Shown here in pieces: positions 37,825-46,941 of a stretch of DNA of 64,000 nt; positions within the stretch are counted from its first letter, which is position 1, and every line of letters starts with the position of its first letter. The notes under the pieces are model-generated. The model was given only the letters and a program-made list of their open reading frames with translations, was not told the DNA's origin and made no database searches. The DNA is from JBBROS01 sp963792675 (lineage in GTDB: Bacteria; Pseudomonadota; Alphaproteobacteria; Acetobacterales; Acetobacteraceae): contig CAWBWT010000002.1 of assembly GCA_963792675.1 (NCBI GenBank), positions 1,240,001-1,304,000 of the forward strand, written 5' to 3'. Made by a program: the position numbers and the translations under genes.

Positions 37825-38985
37825 TTGACCAACACCGTCATCCCGCTGGCGAGGCCGCGCCTGCCTGCCGCCGCCCGGATCATGCCGTACTTGCATGAGA
37901 TCGACGCCAACGGCCGCTACAGCGACGATGGCCCGCTCGCGCATCGGCTGCGCGCGCGCCTGGCGCAGCATTGGGGGCTCCCGAAGGCCGAGCTGGCGCT
38001 GGTGGCGAACGGCACCCTGGCGATCACCCTGACTTTGCTCGCCAGCGGTGCCGCGCCGGGCTCGCGGTGCCTGATGCCGGCCTGGGCTGCGGCCGGGACT
38101 GCCGCCGCCGTATGCGCGGCCGGTCTGCAGCCGCACTTCGTCGATGTGGAGCCCGGCACCTGGACGCTCGATCCCAATTCCGTGCTTACCCTGGCGCGGC
38201 AGCCCGGCGTCGGCGCGATCCTGGTCGCCGTCCCGTTCGGCGCGCCGACGGACCTTGCCGTCTGGGACGAGGTGCGCGGCTTGACCGGTGTCCCGGTCGT
38301 GATCGACGCCGCCGCCGCCTTCGACACGCTCCGCGTCGGCGGTCCCATGACGCTCGGCAATTGCCCGCTGATCGTCAGCCTGCATGCCGCCGAGGCGTTC
38401 GGGATGGGGGAGGGGGGCGCTGTGCTCTGCCGCGATGCCGAGTGGCTCGACCGCATCGCCCGCCTCGGCAGCCTCGATGCCCGGCCCCGCCATGATCACT
38501 GCCGGGACCACAGCCAAGATTTAGCACGGCCCGGATTGAACGGCAGGATTGCCGAATACGCTGCCGCGGCCGGGCTGGCCGGGCTCGACACCTGGCATGA
38601 AACGAGGGCGCGCTGGGCCGCGGTGACGCGGCACTTCGAGCGCGGCTTGCGCGCGTCCCGCGTCCGGCTGGTTCCCGGTTTCGGCCAGGGCTGGGTTGCC
38701 GCCGGGCTGCAGGTGATCTGGCCCGCCGACCGCCTGCCCGGGATCGCGATGCTGCCGATGCTCGGGATCGACACCGCGCGGCCATGGGGCGCCGGCTGCC
38801 ACGCGCACGAGGCGTTTGCCGGCTGCCCGCGCGAGGCGCTGCCGATCACCGAAACCTTGGCCCGCGGCGCGATCGCCCTGCCGTTCTGGCAAGACCTGGG
38901 GGCCGCCGACATCGAGCGCGTTTGCGACGCGGTGGCGTCTTGCAGCGTGGCCCGGACGACGTCCGCGGACGCTCTGGCCGCCTGA
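37825..38985 (+). CDS. DegT/DnrJ/EryC1-fold protein lacking the PLP lysine
   Basis: 386 residues from a TTG at 37,825 with CGGAG upstream. It aligns with sugar aminotransferases of the DegT family: RLAQHWGLPKAELALVANGT, VPVVIDAAAAFDTL (Asp that pairs with the pyridine ring) and GLNGRIAEYAAAAGLAGLD. The key lysine motif, usually SLHATKxFGxGEGG, reads VSLHAAEAFGMGEGG here, so position 190 is Glu instead of Lys. Without the lysine a normal aminotransferase reaction is not expected; the chain may be a structural or regulatory pseudo-enzyme. The frame is intact with normal codon use, so it is not a decayed gene. Neighbours are the exported hydrolase and the M24 peptidase. Confidence 0.8.
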   Translation: MTNTVIPLARPRLPAAARIMPYLHEIDANGRYSDDGPLAHRLRARLAQHWGLPKAELALVANGTLAITLTLLASGAAPGSRCLMPAWAAAGTAAAVCAAGLQPHFVDVEPGTWTLDPNSVLTLARQPGVGAILVAVPFGAPTDLAVWDEVRGLTGVPVVIDAAAAFDTLRVGGPMTLGNCPLIVSLHAAEAFGMGEGGAVLCRDAEWLDRIARLGSLDARPRHDHCRDHSQDLARPGLNGRIAEYAAAAGLAGLDTWHETRARWAAVTRHFERGLRASRVRLVPGFGQGWVAAGLQVIWPADRLPGIAMLPMLGIDTARPWGAGCHAHEAFAGCPREALPITETLARGAIALPFWQDLGAADIERVCDAVASCSVARTTSADALAA

Positions 38986-39152
38986 GCCTGAGCCGCCCGC
39001 AGCCGTTGCCCGACCGGTTGTTTGCCGGCTCGCCACGTCCGACGCACGACGCCCAACGCACGACTGCGGCACGGGCGGTGACGCGGGTCCAAACCGCTTG
39101 ACGCTCGCGCTCCGATGCCGGTTCATGGATCGGTTGGCATCAGCGGGGCGGA

Positions 39153-40367
39153 ATGACGATCGGCGTGGGTGGTTCGAGTTTCGCGGCCGAATTGGCCGGC
39201 ATGTCGTCCATGCTGGACGGCGTCGAGCCGATCGGCGAGACGGAGCTGCGGCAGCGCGTCGAGAAGGCGCAACGCCTGATGCGCGAGCAGGGCGTGCAGG
39301 CGCTCTATCTGGATACTTCGACCAACCTTGCCTACTTCACCGGCATCGGCCTCAAGCTGACCGAGCGGCTGCACGGCGCCGTCATCCCGGCCGAAGGCGA
39401 GATCGCCTATTTGAGCCCGGCCTTCGAGGAGCCCAAAACCCGCGCCTATTTGCGCTTCGGCGACGACATCCGCTGCTGGGAGGAGCACGAGGACCCGACC
39501 GCGCTCGTGATCGAGACCGTGCGCAGCAAGGGCTACGAAAGCGGAACCGTCGCGATCGACCCGGCCACGCCATTCTTCACCGTCGACGGCCTCCGTAAAG
39601 CCGGCAACAGCTTCGGCTTCGCCAACGCCAGCTCCATCACCGCCGCCTGCCGCCAGGTGAAGTCGGCGGCCGAGATCGCGTTGATGCAGCGCGCCAACGA
39701 CATCACCCTGGCCGTGCACAAGGCGGCCGCCCGCGCCTTGGCGCCCGGCATGACCACGCTCGAGGTGAAGGCGTTCGTCGACCAGGCTCACCTGAAGCTT
39801 GGCGCCGCGACGCCGGGCAGCGGCGTGCAGTTCGGCGAGGCGACTGCCTATCCGCACGGCGTGCCCTACCCGCAGACGTTGCAGGAGGGCGACATGGTGC
39901 TGATCGACATCGGCGGCTTCGTGCACGGCTACCGCTCCGACATGACCCGCACCTTCGTGTTCGGCGAGCCGACGCCGCGGCAGCACGAGATCTGGACCCT
40001 CGAGCAGCGGGCGCAGCAGGCCGCGTTCGACGCCGCGGTGCTGGGCGCCCCCTGCGAGGCGGTGGACCGCGGCGCCCGGGCCGTGATCGAGGCGGCCGGC
40101 TTCGGCCCCGGCTACAAGGTGCCCGGCCTGCCGCATCGCACCGGCCACGGCATCGGCATGGACGTGCACGAGGAAGCGTTCATGGTGCGCGGCAACAAGA
40201 CGCCGCTCGCGCCCGGCATGTGCTTCTCGGATGAGCCGATGATCTGCATCTACGGCGAGTTCGGCGTCCGGCTGGAGGACATCATCTACATGACCGAGCA
40301 GGGTCCGCGCTGGTTCACCCGGCCCTGCCATTCGGTCGACGATCCGTTCGGCTACGAGGCCGGGTAG
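39153..40367 (+). CDS. M24 family metallopeptidase (Xaa-Pro dipeptidase/aminopeptidase-like)
   Basis: 404 residues. The N-terminal creatinase-like half contains YLDTSTNLAYFTGIGL. The C-terminal pita-bread fold holds the metal ligands: Asp in DIGGFVHGYRSDMTRTF (two Asp), His in HRTGHGIGMDVHEE, Glu in FSDEPM and Glu in RLEDII. It cuts N-terminal residues, often next to proline. No signal peptide is visible, so it acts in the cytoplasm. It is the first gene of a seven-gene cassette with an ABC importer; the gap to the next gene is 3 bp. Confidence 0.9.
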   Translation: MTIGVGGSSFAAELAGMSSMLDGVEPIGETELRQRVEKAQRLMREQGVQALYLDTSTNLAYFTGIGLKLTERLHGAVIPAEGEIAYLSPAFEEPKTRAYLRFGDDIRCWEEHEDPTALVIETVRSKGYESGTVAIDPATPFFTVDGLRKAGNSFGFANASSITAACRQVKSAAEIALMQRANDITLAVHKAAARALAPGMTTLEVKAFVDQAHLKLGAATPGSGVQFGEATAYPHGVPYPQTLQEGDMVLIDIGGFVHGYRSDMTRTFVFGEPTPRQHEIWTLEQRAQQAAFDAAVLGAPCEAVDRGARAVIEAAGFGPGYKVPGLPHRTGHGIGMDVHEEAFMVRGNKTPLAPGMCFSDEPMICIYGEFGVRLEDIIYMTEQGPRWFTRPCHSVDDPFGYEAG

Positions 40368-40370
40368 CGG

Positions 40371-41228
40371 GTGGACGCCGCAACCCTCCCCGATGCGCGC
40401 CTCCGCACCGCGCCCGCCGGCGCGACGGCCGAACGGATCGCGCAATGGGCTGGGTGGGCGTTGCTGGTGGTCGGCGCCGCGCTCGTAGCGTTGCCGCTGC
40501 TGCTGACCTTGTTCCTGAGCGTGTTCGACGAATCGATCCTCGCTTTCCCGCCGCGCGGCTACACCCTGGCCTGGTACGGGCAGATCCTCGGCAAGTTCGC
40601 CGGGCCGATCTGGACCAGCTTGAAGATCGCCCTCGTCGCGACCGCCTGCGCGCTGCTGGCCGGGGTGCCGGCCGGGATCGGCCTCAGCCGCTACCGCTTC
40701 CGCGGCCGCGGCGTGGTCAGCACGCTGCTGCTGTCGCCGCTGACCGTGCCCGGAGTGGCGCTCGGCCTCGGCATCTACGTGTTCGCAGTGTGGGTCGAGG
40801 AGAACACCGGCGCGCCGCTCAGCGGATCGCTGCCGATGCTGATCGCCGCGCACGTGCTGATCACCACGCCATGGGTAGTGCGGCTCTGCCTGGCCGGCCT
40901 CGCCAACCACGACCGCTCCGCCGAGGAGGCGGCCGCCAGCCTGGGCGCGCGCCCATGGTCGGTGATCTGGCGCGTCACCTTGCCGGCGATGCGGCCCGGT
41001 ATCGTGGCCGGCGCGCTGTTTGCATTCATCATCTCGTTCGAGAATCTCGAGATGACGATTTTCCTGGTCGGCCCTGGCATGAACACACTGCCGAATGCGG
41101 TGCTGCAATACCTGATCTATCGCATCGACCCACTGGTCGCCGCGGTGGCCGTCGTGCAGATGGTGCTGGTCGGCGCCGCACTCGTGGCGCTCGACCGTTT
41201 CGTGCGCCTGGCGCAGGTCCTGAAGTGA
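40371..41228 (+). CDS. ABC transporter permease (PotC-like)
   Basis: 285 residues from a GTG at 40,371, 3 bp after the M24 stop. Six hydrophobic helices are apparent. The EAA loop motif reads EEAAASLGARPWSVIWRVTL, the site that contacts the ATPase. It belongs to the polyamine/putrescine-type (spermidine-type) permease branch. The stop overlaps the GTG start of the ATPase gene (GTGA). It is paired with a second permease downstream of the binding-protein gene, a split order. Confidence 0.9.
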   Translation: MDAATLPDARLRTAPAGATAERIAQWAGWALLVVGAALVALPLLLTLFLSVFDESILAFPPRGYTLAWYGQILGKFAGPIWTSLKIALVATACALLAGVPAGIGLSRYRFRGRGVVSTLLLSPLTVPGVALGLGIYVFAVWVEENTGAPLSGSLPMLIAAHVLITTPWVVRLCLAGLANHDRSAEEAAASLGARPWSVIWRVTLPAMRPGIVAGALFAFIISFENLEMTIFLVGPGMNTLPNAVLQYLIYRIDPLVAAVAVVQMVLVGAALVALDRFVRLAQVLK

Positions 41229-42358
41229 GCGCGGCCCTCGCCCTGCGCGGGCTGACCCGGCGCTACGGGCCGCAGCTCGCGGTCGACAGTCTCAACCTCG
41301 ACGTGGCGCCGGGCGAGCTGCTGGTGCTGCTCGGGCCGTCCGGCTGCGGCAAGACCACGACGCTGCGCATGGTCGCGGGCTTCGTCGAGCCGAGCGCCGG
41401 CAGCATCGCGCTCGACGGCCAGGACGTGACGCGCCTGCCGCCATACCGGCGCGAGATGGGCATCGTGTTCCAGTCCTACGCGCTGTTCCCGCACCTGAGC
41501 GTCGCCCGAAACGTGGCGTTCGGCCTCGAGATGCGCAACGTGTCCAAGTCCGATCGGGTGGCGCGCGTGCAGGAGATGCTGCGGCTGGTGAAGCTCGAGC
41601 CGTTCGCCGACCGCTTGCCGCGGCAGCTCTCGGGCGGACAGCAGCAGCGAGTGGCGATCGCCCGCGCGCTTGCGATCCATCCGCGGCTGCTGCTGCTGGA
41701 CGAGCCGCTGTCCAACCTCGACGCGGCCTTGCGTCAGGACGTGGCGCGCGAGATGCGCCTGCTGCAGCGGGACAGCGCCATCACCACGATCATGGTCACC
41801 CACGACCAGGACGAGGCCATGGCGATGGCGGACCGGCTGGTGGTGATGCGCGACGGTCGGGTCGAGCAGGTCGGCCGGCAGGAGGACCTTTACGAGCGGC
41901 CGGCCTCGCCGTTCGTCGCCGGCTTCATCGGCCATAGCAACCTCGTTGCCGGCACGTTGCGCGATGGCGCGTGGCTCGCCATCGACGGCGGCGAGGTCCG
42001 GCTCGCCGGCCGCTACGGCGTGCAGGGCCCGGCGACCCTCGCGGTGCGGCCGGAACGGATCGAGCTGGCCGCCCCCGGCTCCCACCGGCATCAACGCGCC
42101 GTCGGCCGGATCGAGCTTGCGACCTACCTGGGCGCCGTCGTGGAGCATGTCGTCCACCTCGGCGACTCGCTGCGCGTCGTCGTCAGCGGCGCTTCCTCGG
42201 GGGCGGGTGCGGTGCCGCGGCTGCCGATCGGCGAGGCGGTGGCGCTGTGCTGGCCATCCGAAAGCGAACGCCTGTTCGATGGCGCCGGGCAACCGGTGGC
42301 CATGTCTGCCATCCTCCAACCCCAACCCTCCGGCGAGAAGGTCGAGAACCATGCGTGA
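41225..42358 (+). CDS. ABC transporter ATP-binding protein (PotA-like)
   Basis: 377 residues from the GTG at 41,225. Walker A is GPSGCGKTT, the signature LSGGQQQRVAIARAL, and Walker B LLLLDEPLSNLD followed by the H-loop VTHDQDEA. After about residue 240 comes a TOBE-like domain with LAVRPERIEL. It energises import through the two permeases. It overlaps the binding-protein start by 8 bp. The subgroup usually takes polyamines, iron or small organic amines; the substrate is not fixed by sequence. Confidence 0.93.
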   Translation: MSAALALRGLTRRYGPQLAVDSLNLDVAPGELLVLLGPSGCGKTTTLRMVAGFVEPSAGSIALDGQDVTRLPPYRREMGIVFQSYALFPHLSVARNVAFGLEMRNVSKSDRVARVQEMLRLVKLEPFADRLPRQLSGGQQQRVAIARALAIHPRLLLLDEPLSNLDAALRQDVAREMRLLQRDSAITTIMVTHDQDEAMAMADRLVVMRDGRVEQVGRQEDLYERPASPFVAGFIGHSNLVAGTLRDGAWLAIDGGEVRLAGRYGVQGPATLAVRPERIELAAPGSHRHQRAVGRIELATYLGAVVEHVVHLGDSLRVVVSGASSGAGAVPRLPIGEAVALCWPSESERLFDGAGQPVAMSAILQPQPSGEKVENHA

Positions 42359-43400
42359 CGCCCACACACCCAAGCTGTCGCGCCGTTTGCTGCTGGCCGG
42401 CGCCGCCGGGCTGGCTGCCCCCGCGGTCATTGGCAGCGCCGCCCGCGCCGCCGACAGCCAGGTGGTGGTCGGCAGCTGGGGCGGCGACTACCGCCGGCTG
42501 CTGGAAGAGAACGTGGAGCAGCCGTTCCTCCAGAAGCAGGGGATCGAGGTGGTGCCCGACATCGCCGACGAGCCGCCGCGGCTTGCCAAGCTGCAGGCGC
42601 AGCGCCGGCTGCCGCGCGGCGCGCTCGACGTCGCCTGCGTGCAGGCGGTGGTCGCCTATCAGCTCGCCGAGATGGGGCTGGTCGAGGAACTGACGCCGGA
42701 GAAGGTGCCCAACATCGTGCACCTGAACCCGAAGCTGCGCACGCCCACCTACGCGCCGCACATCTACAGCCCGCAGGTGATCGCGTACAACCCGGAGCGG
42801 GTGCCGACCCCGCCGACGACGCTCACCGACCTGCTCGACCCGAAGTTCAAGGGCAAGATCGGCTTCCCCGACGGCAACTTCTTTTACGCGATGCTGGCCG
42901 CGTCGCTGGCCAGCTCCGGCACGGCCAGCGACATGGACCAGGCCAAGGCGCTGATGCTGAAGCTGAACGAAAACGGCTTGCGGCTTTATCCCTCGACCGA
43001 CGCTGCCGGGCCGCCGTACAAAACCGGCGAGTTGGATGCCGGGCTGATGTGGCTGGCGCGGGTCAATATGTGGCAGAACGCCGACATCCCGGTGAAGGCG
43101 TCGTTCCCCAAGGAGGGCTGCATCCTCTACGTCTCCGGCATGGTCGTGCCGAAGAACGCGCCCAACAAGGACGGCGCCTACAAGTACCTGAACGCGATGC
43201 TGGAGCCTGACGCGCAGCGCGGCTTCGCCCAGAAGATGGGCTACCTGCCGACTGTGGAGAACGCGCCGCTGAGCGGGCGCGTGGCCGAACAGCTCGCTTT
43301 GCCGGACGACCTGAAGCTGGTCGCGCCCGACTACGCCTACACCACCAAGATCTCGCCGGAGACGGCGGATTGGTGGAAGAAGACGATCCAGCACAGTTGA
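42351..43400 (+). CDS. Extracellular solute-binding protein of the PotD-like class, Tat signal
   Basis: 349 residues from the ATG at 42,351, inside the ATPase gene by 8 bp. The N-terminus carries LSRRLLLAGAAGLAAPAVIG, a Tat-type signal, with a likely cut after ARAA. The fold opening VVVGSWGGDYRRLLEENVE is typical of PotD/spermidine-binding relatives. Aromatic residues in the predicted cleft include Tyr and Trp (LMWLARVNMWQN). It is the periplasmic receptor of the cassette. Substrate identity is open; peptide-derived amines fit the flanking peptidases. Confidence 0.88.
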   Translation: MRDAHTPKLSRRLLLAGAAGLAAPAVIGSAARAADSQVVVGSWGGDYRRLLEENVEQPFLQKQGIEVVPDIADEPPRLAKLQAQRRLPRGALDVACVQAVVAYQLAEMGLVEELTPEKVPNIVHLNPKLRTPTYAPHIYSPQVIAYNPERVPTPPTTLTDLLDPKFKGKIGFPDGNFFYAMLAASLASSGTASDMDQAKALMLKLNENGLRLYPSTDAAGPPYKTGELDAGLMWLARVNMWQNADIPVKASFPKEGCILYVSGMVVPKNAPNKDGAYKYLNAMLEPDAQRGFAQKMGYLPTVENAPLSGRVAEQLALPDDLKLVAPDYAYTTKISPETADWWKKTIQHS

Positions 43401-44251
43401 GCGCCGCCGACCGCCGCGACGGCATGGCGGCGGCGAGCTTCCTCGCCCCCGCCAGCCTGGTCGTCGTACTGATGCTCGGCGCGCCGCTGTTGCTGATGGC
43501 GCGCTACAGCCTGAACCGCTACAGCCCGACCGAGCTGATGGTGGACGCGGTCACGCCGGAGAATTTCGTCCGCTTCGTCACCGACCCGTTTTACGGCAGC
43601 GTCATGCGCACCACGGTCGGCGTCGCGGTTGCGACCACCGCGCTCTGCCTGCTGTTCGGGCTGCCGCTGGCGTGGTGGATCGCCCGCATGCAGTCGCGCT
43701 GGAAAGGTGCGCTGATGCTGGCGGTCGTGCTGCCGCTGTTCATCGGCAGCACGGTGCGCACCGTCGGCTGGATGATCGTGTTCGCCCGCGACGGCGTGCT
43801 CGATCAGCTGGCCCGGCACAGCACCGGCGGCCGGCTCGACCTCATGTTCACGCCGGCGGCGGTGGTGATCGGCATCGTCTCGTTCAACCTCCCCTACCTG
43901 ATCCTGACGACGCAGAGCGTGTTCGAGGGCATCGACACACGGCTCGAGGAAGCGGCGCAAGGCATGGGCGCCCCGCCCGCGCGGGCGTTCTGGCGGGTGA
44001 TCTGGCCGCTCGCTCTGCCCGGCATCGGGGTCGCCGGGATCCTGTGCTTCATCCTCAGCATGAACGCCTATGCGACCCCGGTGCTGCTGGGCGGCCCGCG
44101 GTTCCACATGATGGCGCCGCTGCTCTATTGGGAGTTCGGCACCAACAACAACTGGCCGTTCGCGGCGGCGCTGGCGTTCATCCTGATGGGCACTACGCTG
44201 CTGCTGACCTTTTCCGCCAACGTCCTCATCCCCCGCCGCTACCGCGTCTGA
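43397..44251 (+). CDS. ABC transporter permease (PotB-like)
   Basis: About 284 residues if the TTG at 43,397 is used, overlapping the binding-protein stop (TTGA); an ATG at 43,424 is also possible. Six helices are visible, and the EAA loop is EEAAQGMGAPPARAFWRVIW. It complements the permease encoded before the ATPase. A strong AAGGAG follows the stop for the next gene. Confidence 0.88.
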   Translation: MSAADRRDGMAAASFLAPASLVVVLMLGAPLLLMARYSLNRYSPTELMVDAVTPENFVRFVTDPFYGSVMRTTVGVAVATTALCLLFGLPLAWWIARMQSRWKGALMLAVVLPLFIGSTVRTVGWMIVFARDGVLDQLARHSTGGRLDLMFTPAAVVIGIVSFNLPYLILTTQSVFEGIDTRLEEAAQGMGAPPARAFWRVIWPLALPGIGVAGILCFILSMNAYATPVLLGGPRFHMMAPLLYWEFGTNNNWPFAAALAFILMGTTLLLTFSANVLIPRRYRV

Positions 44252-44266
44252 AGGAGATTCTTGCAA

Positions 44267-45493
44267 ATGGCATCGTTCCTGTTCACCGGTGGCCGCCTGC
44301 TCGACCCCACCCACGATGCGCTGCTCGACGGCATGGAGGTGCTGATCGAGGATGACCGGGTGCGCGAGGTCTCGGCCCGGCCGATCGCGTCGGCCGCCGC
44401 CACCCGTATCGACCTCGGCGGCAAGACTGTCATGCCGGGCCTGGTCGACGCCCATGTGCACGTCACCTCGGCGGTGATCGCGGTCGGCCAGAATGCGATG
44501 AACTATAACTCGCTGGCGTCCCTGCGCACGGCGCGAGTGATGAACGGCATGCTGATGCGTGGCTTCACGACCGTGCGCGACCTCGGCGGCGCCGATTACG
44601 GGCTGACGCTGGCGGTCGAGGAGGGCCTGATCGACGGACCCCGCTTGGTGGTATGCGGCAAGGCGCTGGGGCAGACCGGTGGCCACTCCGACAGCCGCGC
44701 CCGTTCCGACGACCGGCCGGACTTCGGCCACCGGGTCGGCTCGCTCGGGCGGCTGGTGGACGGGGTGGACAACCTCCGCCGCGCCTGCCGCGAGGAGATC
44801 AAGGCCGGCGCCCAATTCATCAAGCTGATGGCCAATGGCGGCGTCGCGTCGCCGAACGATCCGATCCACGCGCTCGGCTATTCCCGCGCCGAGATCGAGG
44901 CCGCGGTGGAGGAGGCCGACAACGCCGGCACCTACGTCGCCGCCCACCTCTACACCGACCGCGCGATCCGCCGCGCCGTCGAGTGCGGCGTCCATTCGCT
45001 CGAGCACTGCAACCTGATCCAGCCCGAGACGGCGGCGCTGGCGGCCAAGCAGGGCGCGGTCGCCTGCCCGACGCTGGTGGCCTATGAAGGCCTCGCACGT
45101 GACGGTAAGCAGCTCGGGCTGAGCCCGGAAAGCATCGCCAAGATCGAGACGGTGCGCACCGCCGGGCTCGAGTCGCTCGACATCATGCAGAGCGCCGGGC
45201 TGCCGATGGCCTACGGTTCCGACCTGCTCGGCGGCCTGCACCACTACCAGGCGATGGAGTTCGAGCTGCTGGCCCGGGTGCTGCCGGTGCCTGACATCCT
45301 GCGCTCGGCCACCCTGGTTGCGGCCAAGCTGTGCCGCATGGAGGGGCAGGTCGGGGTTCTGGCGCCGGGCAGCTTCGCCGACCTGCTGGTGGTGGACGGC
45401 GACCCGTTCCGCGACCTCGGCCTGCTGCAGCAGCCGGAACGGATGGCCGCCATCATGCGCGGCGGCCGGTTCTTCCAGAACAAGCTGCACTGA
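44267..45493 (+). CDS. Amidohydrolase family protein (prolidase/imidazolonepropionase-like)
   Basis: 408 residues from the ATG at 44,267, where AAGGAG at 44,251-44,256 gives a 10-bp spacing; a TTG at 44,261 is too close. The two-metal site is visible: HVH in LVDAHVHVTSA, a carboxylated-Lys motif GAQFIKLMANGGVASPND, His in YVAAHLYTD, His in SLEHCNL, and Asp in YGSDLLG. This matches the subgroup that includes dipeptidases acting on Xaa-Pro and related amides. It lies between the ABC genes and the M20 peptidase. Confidence 0.9.
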   Translation: MASFLFTGGRLLDPTHDALLDGMEVLIEDDRVREVSARPIASAAATRIDLGGKTVMPGLVDAHVHVTSAVIAVGQNAMNYNSLASLRTARVMNGMLMRGFTTVRDLGGADYGLTLAVEEGLIDGPRLVVCGKALGQTGGHSDSRARSDDRPDFGHRVGSLGRLVDGVDNLRRACREEIKAGAQFIKLMANGGVASPNDPIHALGYSRAEIEAAVEEADNAGTYVAAHLYTDRAIRRAVECGVHSLEHCNLIQPETAALAAKQGAVACPTLVAYEGLARDGKQLGLSPESIAKIETVRTAGLESLDIMQSAGLPMAYGSDLLGGLHHYQAMEFELLARVLPVPDILRSATLVAAKLCRMEGQVGVLAPGSFADLLVVDGDPFRDLGLLQQPERMAAIMRGGRFFQNKLH

Positions 45494-45498
45494 GCCCA

Positions 45499-46632
45499 AT
45501 GGACCCCACGCAGCTTCCGTTCGACCCGGAGCGGATGCTGGACGCGCTCCGCCCCTGGGTGGAGTGCGAAAGCCCGACCCACGACGCGGCCGCGGTCAAC
45601 CGCATGATGGACGTGGCCAGCCGCGACCTCGCCGTGATGGGCGCGCGGGTGGAGCGCATCCCCGGCCGCCTGGGCTACGGCGATTGCGTCCGCGCGACGA
45701 TGCCGCACCGGCGGGCCGGCACGCCCGGTTTGCTGCTGATGGGGCACATGGACACGGTGCACTCGGTCGGCACGCTCGCCGCGCTACCGTGGCGGCGCGA
45801 CGGCAACCGCTGCTACGGGCCGGGCATCTACGACATGAAGGGCGGCAATTTCCTTCTCTTGGAGGCCATCCGCCAACTCGCCGCCGCCGGCGTCGAGACG
45901 CCGCTGCCGCTGACGATCCTGCTCACCAGCGACGAGGAGGTCGGGTCGCCCTCGACCCGCGACCTGATCGAGGCGGAGGCGGCCCGGCACGCCGCCGTGC
46001 TGGTGCCGGAGCCCGGCGGCCCCGGCCACGAGGTCACGACCGGCCGCTACGCCATCGCCCGCTTCGCCATCGAGACCACCGGCCGCCCGTCGCACGCCGG
46101 CGCCCGCCTTGCCGAGGGCCGCTCGGCAATCCGCGCCATGGCGAGACGGATCCTCGCCATCGAGGACATGACGGGCGAGGACTGCACCTTCTCGGTCGGC
46201 GTGATCCGCGGCGGCGAGTGGGTCAACTGCGTCGCCACGACCTGCACCGCCCAGGTGCTGAGCATGGCCAAGCGCCAAGCCGACCTCGACCGCGGTGTCG
46301 AACGCATGCTGGCGCTTGCGGGGACGGAGGACGGGGTGCGGTTCACCGTTGCCCGGACCGTCACCCGCCCGGTCTGGGAGCCGGATGCGCGCTGCCTGAC
46401 GCTGCACGGGCAGGCAGAGGCCATCGCCGGGCAGATCGGCATCCCGCTGCCGCATCGCAGCGCGGGCGGCGGGTCGGATGGGAATTTCACCGGGGCGATG
46501 GGTGTGCCGACGCTTGACGGGCTGGGCGTGCTCGGCGCGGGCGGTCATACGCTCGAGGAGCATCTGCTGGTGGACAGCCTCGTCCCGCGCGCCCGGCTGC
46601 TCGCCGGGCTACTGGCGACGATAGAGCACTAG
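45499..46632 (+). CDS. M20 family metallopeptidase
   Basis: 377 residues from the ATG at 45,499. Metal and catalytic motifs are complete: LLMGHMDTVH (His, Asp), GPGIYDMKGG (bridging Asp), TSDEEVGSPS (catalytic Glu), and SAGGGSDGNF near the end. The dimerisation domain lies around residues 190-300. It removes N-acyl or peptide bonds from small molecules, in the CPG2/ArgE-like branch. It ends the cassette and is followed at once by a palindrome. Two zinc enzymes beside the amidohydrolase suggest stepwise hydrolysis of one imported compound. Confidence 0.9.
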   Translation: MDPTQLPFDPERMLDALRPWVECESPTHDAAAVNRMMDVASRDLAVMGARVERIPGRLGYGDCVRATMPHRRAGTPGLLLMGHMDTVHSVGTLAALPWRRDGNRCYGPGIYDMKGGNFLLLEAIRQLAAAGVETPLPLTILLTSDEEVGSPSTRDLIEAEAARHAAVLVPEPGGPGHEVTTGRYAIARFAIETTGRPSHAGARLAEGRSAIRAMARRILAIEDMTGEDCTFSVGVIRGGEWVNCVATTCTAQVLSMAKRQADLDRGVERMLALAGTEDGVRFTVARTVTRPVWEPDARCLTLHGQAEAIAGQIGIPLPHRSAGGGSDGNFTGAMGVPTLDGLGVLGAGGHTLEEHLLVDSLVPRARLLAGLLATIEH

Positions 46633-46680
46633 AGCAACGTCCGACTGAACCGAATCGGTTTGGGCGGACTAAGTTGCTCT
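46631..46680. repeat. GAGCAAC/GTTGCTC palindromic repeat
   Basis: AGAGCAAC (46,631-46,638) pairs with GTTGCTCT (46,673-46,680). Inside, GTCCG (46,639-46,643) pairs with CGGAC (46,665-46,669) and AACCGA with TCGGTT (46,655-46,660). The result is an interrupted hairpin overlapping the M20 stop. It may act as a terminator for the cassette and belongs to the same general style as the palindromes near 48,830. Confidence 0.65.
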
Positions 46681-46695
46681 GTTCACCTAGTTGTA

Positions 46696-46767
46696 GAGCA
46701 CTACTCCCGAGCCGATTGGCTCGGGAAGTAATCTAGTCCCGGCCCAATGGGCTCGGGACTGGTGCTC
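46696..46767. repeat. Three-way-junction palindrome in the gap before rlpA
   Basis: Outer arms GAGCAC (46,696-46,701) and GTGCTC (46,762-46,767) enclose two separate hairpins. The first is CCCGAGCC (46,706-46,713) with GGCTCGGG (46,718-46,725), loop GATT. The second is AGTCCCG-GCCC (46,735-46,745) with GGGC-T-CGGGACT (46,749-46,760), loop AAT. As RNA or cruciform DNA this folds as a cloverleaf-like junction. The rest of the gap to 46,941 holds nothing I recognise except the rlpA RBS region. Confidence 0.6.
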
Positions 46768-46941
46768 GATACGCCGGCTGACCGCGGCCAATCGGCCACG
46801 CACGGCCTGCGACTCGGATCGAGACCGGCGACGACATGAAACCGGCTGGGCGGTCAAGCGTCTGCATCGGCTGAAACTCGATTTCGAGACGCTGATTTGC
46901 TTCCGAGACGAACACCATGATCCATGCAGAAGGACCGCGCG

